A DNA stretch of 8,052 nt from CAKAHY01 sp041848045. GTDB taxonomy: Bacteria; Bacillota; Clostridia; Lachnospirales; Lachnospiraceae. This document shows positions 6,807 through 8,052 of this stretch, one piece after another. The DNA lies in assembly GCA_041848045.1 (NCBI GenBank), contig JBGZHY010000150.1, positions 1 through 8,052 of the forward strand, in the 5' to 3' direction. The position numbers and the translations under genes were made by a program. The notes under the pieces are model-generated. The model was not told the DNA's origin. It saw only the letters and a program-made list of their open reading frames with translations, and did no database searches. How positions within the stretch are numbered: position 1 is the first letter of the stretch; each line of letters begins with the position of its first letter.

Positions 6807-6831
6807 AAAGGCGGCAGATTCGCCGCCTTTT
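6806..6831. terminator. Shared bidirectional terminator between hydF and nifU
   Basis: AAAAGGCGGC (6806-6815) pairs perfectly with GCCGCCTTTT (6822-6831) around a six-base loop. The A-tract on the left and T-tract on the right give a T-tail on each strand, so the same hairpin can end the hyd operon from the left and the nifS-nifU unit from the right. The stem starts on the last base of the hydF TAA and ends 6 bases before the nifU stop. Confidence 0.9.
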
Positions 6832-6837
6832 CCAATG

Positions 6838-7275
6838 TTAATAATTTTCTTCCTCTTCTTCTTCCAATACCTCTTTCGGCTCCACCAGTCCCTCAATGGT
6901 GATGTTGTTTTTCTGTGCATAATCCCAGAGAGCCGCATGAATCGCCTCCTCAGCCAGCAGGGAGCAGTGTACCTTTACCGGAGGCAGGCCGTCTAAAGCT
7001 TCCATAACCGCCTTGTTGGTTACCTGCATGGCCTCCTGTACGGTTTTGCCCTTTACCAGCTCCGTTGCCATGGAAGAAGTGGCAACCGCGGCGCCGCAAC
7101 CGAAGGTCTTGAATTTCACATCGCGGATGACCTGATTCTCATCCACATCCAAAAAGATTCTCATAATATCGCCGCATTTCGGGTTTCCTACGGTACCCAC
7201 GCCGCTGGCGTTCTCAATTTCTCCGACATTTCTCGGATGCTCAAAATGGTCGATGACCTTATCCGTGTATTTCAT
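6838..7275 (-). CDS. IscU/NifU-type Fe-S cluster assembly scaffold
   Basis: Scaffold of 145 aa on which Fe-S clusters form from sulfur supplied by the adjacent cysteine desulfurase, before transfer to client proteins. The three cluster-ligand cysteines are present: Cys34 in GNPKCGD with Asp36, Cys60 in FGCGAA, and Cys104 in KVHCSLLAEEAI. LPPVK (97-101) is also present; in IscU this is the HscA chaperone binding site. The protein stops after the NifU N-terminal domain, without the ferredoxin-like or Nfu parts of long NifU. It ends in a run of glutamates (residues 138-143), unusual but ordinary in composition for a tail. The minus-strand ribosome binding site AGAGGA is at 7285-7290, 9 bases before the ATG. 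It lies 42 nt downstream of the desulfurase gene with no promoter or terminator between, so the two are very likely co-transcribed. The symbol could be nifU or iscU; the family alone does not settle it. Confidence 0.93.
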   Translation of the reverse strand: MKYTDKVIDHFEHPRNVGEIENASGVGTVGNPKCGDIMRIFLDVDENQVIRDVKFKTFGCGAAVATSSMATELVKGKTVQEAMQVTNKAVMEALDGLPPVKVHCSLLAEEAIHAALWDYAQKNNITIEGLVEPKEVLEEEEEENY

Positions 7276-7317
7276 ATTGTATTATCCTCTCTTATATCAA
7301 CAGGGTTTAAACTTGTC

Positions 7318-8052
7318 TTATTTGCCGTGTTTTTTAATATAATCCTCATATAAAGGTGATAAATCTCTCAGCCTGGAAACAATGCGCTTTAATTCCTCCA
7401 CCAGAATGTCAATCTCTTCCCTGGTATTTTCCGCACTTAAGGAGATGCGGAGAGAACCGTGGGCTTTCTCATGAGGCAGACCGATGGCAAGGAGTACATG
7501 ACTCGGATCCAAAGAACCGGAGGTGCAGGCGGAGCCGCTGGAAGCACAGATACCTGCGTTGTCAAGCATCAGGAGCATGGACTCGCCCTCGATAAATTCA
7601 AAGGCCATATTGACGTTGTTTGGAAGTCTGTCCTTTAAGCTGCCGTTGATTCGGGAAAAAGGAATCTCTTTAGTCACCCGTTCAATCAGATAATCCCGCA
7701 GTGCAATTTCATGGGCGCTGATCTTATCCATCTCCAAATGGGCAAGCTCCGCCGCCTTTGCCATACCGATAATGGCGGGCACATTTTCCGTTCCGGCACG
7801 GCGCTTGCGCTCCTGGCTGCCGCCGTGGATGAGGGAACGAATTTTCACACCGCTGCGGATGTACAAAAAGCCGATACCCTTCGGACCGTGGAATTTATGA
7901 CCGCTGGCGCTGAGCATATCAATACCCAGCTCGTCCACCTGAATCGGAATGTGGGCATAAGCCTGTACGGCGTCCGTATGGAACAAAATTTTATGCTTCT
8001 TGGCAATTTTGCCGATTTCTGCGATGGGCTCAATCGTACCGATTTCATTATT
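7318..8052 (-). CDS. Cysteine desulfurase NifS/IscS family (5' end outside the window)
   Basis: PLP enzyme that removes sulfur from L-cysteine, forms a persulfide on its catalytic cysteine and passes it to the scaffold. The visible part is 244 aa, about the C-terminal 60 percent of a protein of roughly 390 aa. The frame is open to the window edge and its first complete codons read NNEIGTIEPI, the usual NNExG motif. A TTG inside this stretch (7984-7986) is not the start. HTDAVQ follows. The PLP lysine lies in SASGHKFHG (codon at 7894-7896). The catalytic cysteine is in SSGSACTSGS (codon at 7525-7527), the group I NifS/IscS loop. RISLSAENT and the C-terminal helix follow. It is upstream of and probably co-transcribed with the scaffold gene. 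Its promoter and any IscR-like regulator would lie beyond base 8052. Confidence 0.93.
   Translation of the reverse strand, partial: NNEIGTIEPIAEIGKIAKKHKILFHTDAVQAYAHIPIQVDELGIDMLSASGHKFHGPKGIGFLYIRSGVKIRSLIHGGSQERKRRAGTENVPAIIGMAKAAELAHLEMDKISAHEIALRDYLIERVTKEIPFSRINGSLKDRLPNNVNMAFEFIEGESMLLMLDNAGICASSGSACTSGSLDPSHVLLAIGLPHEKAHGSLRISLSAENTREEIDILVEELKRIVSRLRDLSPLYEDYIKKHGK

Noticed and set aside
7318..7986. Desulfurase as a complete short gene starting at 7986
   Set aside because: The supposed start is an internal TTG. The same frame stays open to the window edge and encodes the conserved NNEIGT motif, so the gene is simply cut by the window.
1..8052. CRISPR arrays, insertion sequences, tRNA or rRNA genes
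   Set aside because: No direct-repeat arrays, transposase-like frames with terminal repeats, or RNA gene signatures were seen. Gene order and composition look like ordinary chromosome.

Overview
The window looks like a chromosomal segment of an anaerobic, low-to-moderate GC Firmicute (Clostridia, probably Lachnospiraceae-like). The reasons are purine-rich AGGAG-type ribosome binding sites, TTG/GTG/ATG start use, short A-tract/T-tract terminators, a CdaR/PucR-type regulator, and a full [FeFe]-hydrogenase maturation set. The taxonomic call is inference; no marker gene such as rRNA is present.

Layout. (1) 1-1221: a terminator from an upstream transcription unit, a promoter whose -35 lies in that terminator, and a CdaR/PucR-family regulator gene closed by a stem-loop that begins at its stop codon. 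(2) 1251-2600: a membrane-anchored PDZ/S41 carboxyl-terminal processing protease. (3) 2601-6831: a hydrogenase maturation operon. It has a near-consensus sigma-A promoter (TTGACT-17-TATAAT) and a leader of about 98 nt with a terminator and a competing upstream helix. The genes follow in the order TM1266-family small protein, hydE, hydG, hydF, and the operon ends at a terminator. (4) 6838-8052, minus strand: a nifU/iscU-type Fe-S scaffold gene downstream of a cysteine desulfurase gene (nifS/iscS) that runs off the right edge. It converges on hydF and shares its terminator.

How the genes fit together. HydG makes the CO/CN-bearing iron synthon from tyrosine, HydE acts on the route to the dithiomethylamine-bridged diiron subcluster, and HydF is the GTPase scaffold that passes the 2Fe precursor to the hydrogenase apoprotein. 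NifS and NifU supply sulfur and general Fe-S clusters, which the maturases themselves need. No hydrogenase structural gene (hydA) is in the window, so the maturation set is physically separate from its target or the target lies outside the window.

The most interesting non-coding signal is the hyd leader (about 2683-2780). A 14-bp terminator hairpin upstream of the first ribosome binding site competes with a 12-bp helix formed from an upstream segment, the layout of a transcription attenuator or riboswitch. I do not recognise its class.
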